From NCBI GenBank assembly GCA_934278925.1, contig CAKQWJ010000008.1, forward strand, positions 8,718 to 72,717: DNA of 64,000 bases, read 5' to 3'. Below, piece after piece: positions 63,947 to 64,000 of the stretch. Position numbers and translations under genes: made by a program. Under the pieces are notes generated by a model. The model was not told the DNA's origin. It did no database searches and saw nothing but the letters and a program-made list of their open reading frames with translations. The DNA is from an uncultured Clostridia bacterium. Lineage in GTDB: Bacteria; Bacillota; Clostridia; Peptostreptococcales; Anaerovoracaceae. The first letter of the stretch is position 1; each line of letters starts with the position of its first letter.

Positions 63947-64000
63947 GTGGGATTAAAATCGAAATCGAAATAAATAATTAGGCATTGAAAAAGAGCATTG

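Noticed and set aside
63796..63981. 61-codon open frame at the window end
   Set aside because: It overlaps the SRP RNA and its terminator and resembles nothing.

Overview
The window looks like a chromosome segment of an anaerobic Firmicute of the class Clostridia. Supporting this are the L10 leader, the zinc-type S14, L33 and L36, a Clostridia-like order of the ribosomal superoperon with rpsD inside the alpha operon, CarD, a single-chain iron-sulfur L-serine dehydratase, and strong AAGGAGG ribosome binding sites. Base composition is mid-range and no rRNA or tRNA gene is seen. A member of the Anaerovoracaceae (Clostridiales family XIII) is possible, but that is inference.

Layout. 1-2988: the end of a DapF-like gene, L-serine dehydratase, and an SDR oxidoreductase with a FabI-like nucleotide loop. 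2989-3545: no gene, but a regular array of TTCACGCT...AGCGTGAA inverted repeats. 3546-9527 (minus strand): UPF0210, ACT protein, Elp3-like radical SAM protein and asparaginase form one overlapping operon, followed by an OmpR-type response regulator and histidine kinase. 9804-18778: CarD, IspDF, ProS, a two-subunit chromate-type transporter, CysS, Mini-RNase III, ThyA, FolA and RlmB, mostly close-packed.

19005-34951: a small membrane protein, then rpmG-secE-nusG-rplK-rplA, the L10 leader with rplJ-rplL, rpoB-rpoC and the str operon rpsL-rpsG-fusA-tuf. 49140-63687: the S10-spc-alpha superoperon from rpsJ to rplQ with secY, adk, infA and rpoA. An SRP RNA gene follows at 63745-63908.

Between tuf and rpsJ lie about 14 kb of other genes: a TGS-uridine kinase fusion, mtaB, a HIT protein, rpoN, and a sigma-54 activator with a PrpR-type sensor domain. 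Downstream of the activator is a consensus sigma-54 promoter (TGGCACG-N4-TTGCT) in front of three genes: a class III CoA-transferase, an HMG-CoA-lyase-like enzyme and a DASS dicarboxylate transporter. Read together they look like a self-contained route that imports a 3-hydroxy-dicarboxylate (3-hydroxy-3-methylglutarate or citramalate are candidates), activates it to a CoA thioester and cleaves it, under sigma-54 control. Beside it is a divergent LacI regulator / MatC-like dicarboxylate carrier pair. These two units and the repeat array are the most novel parts of the window; the rest is conserved core machinery.
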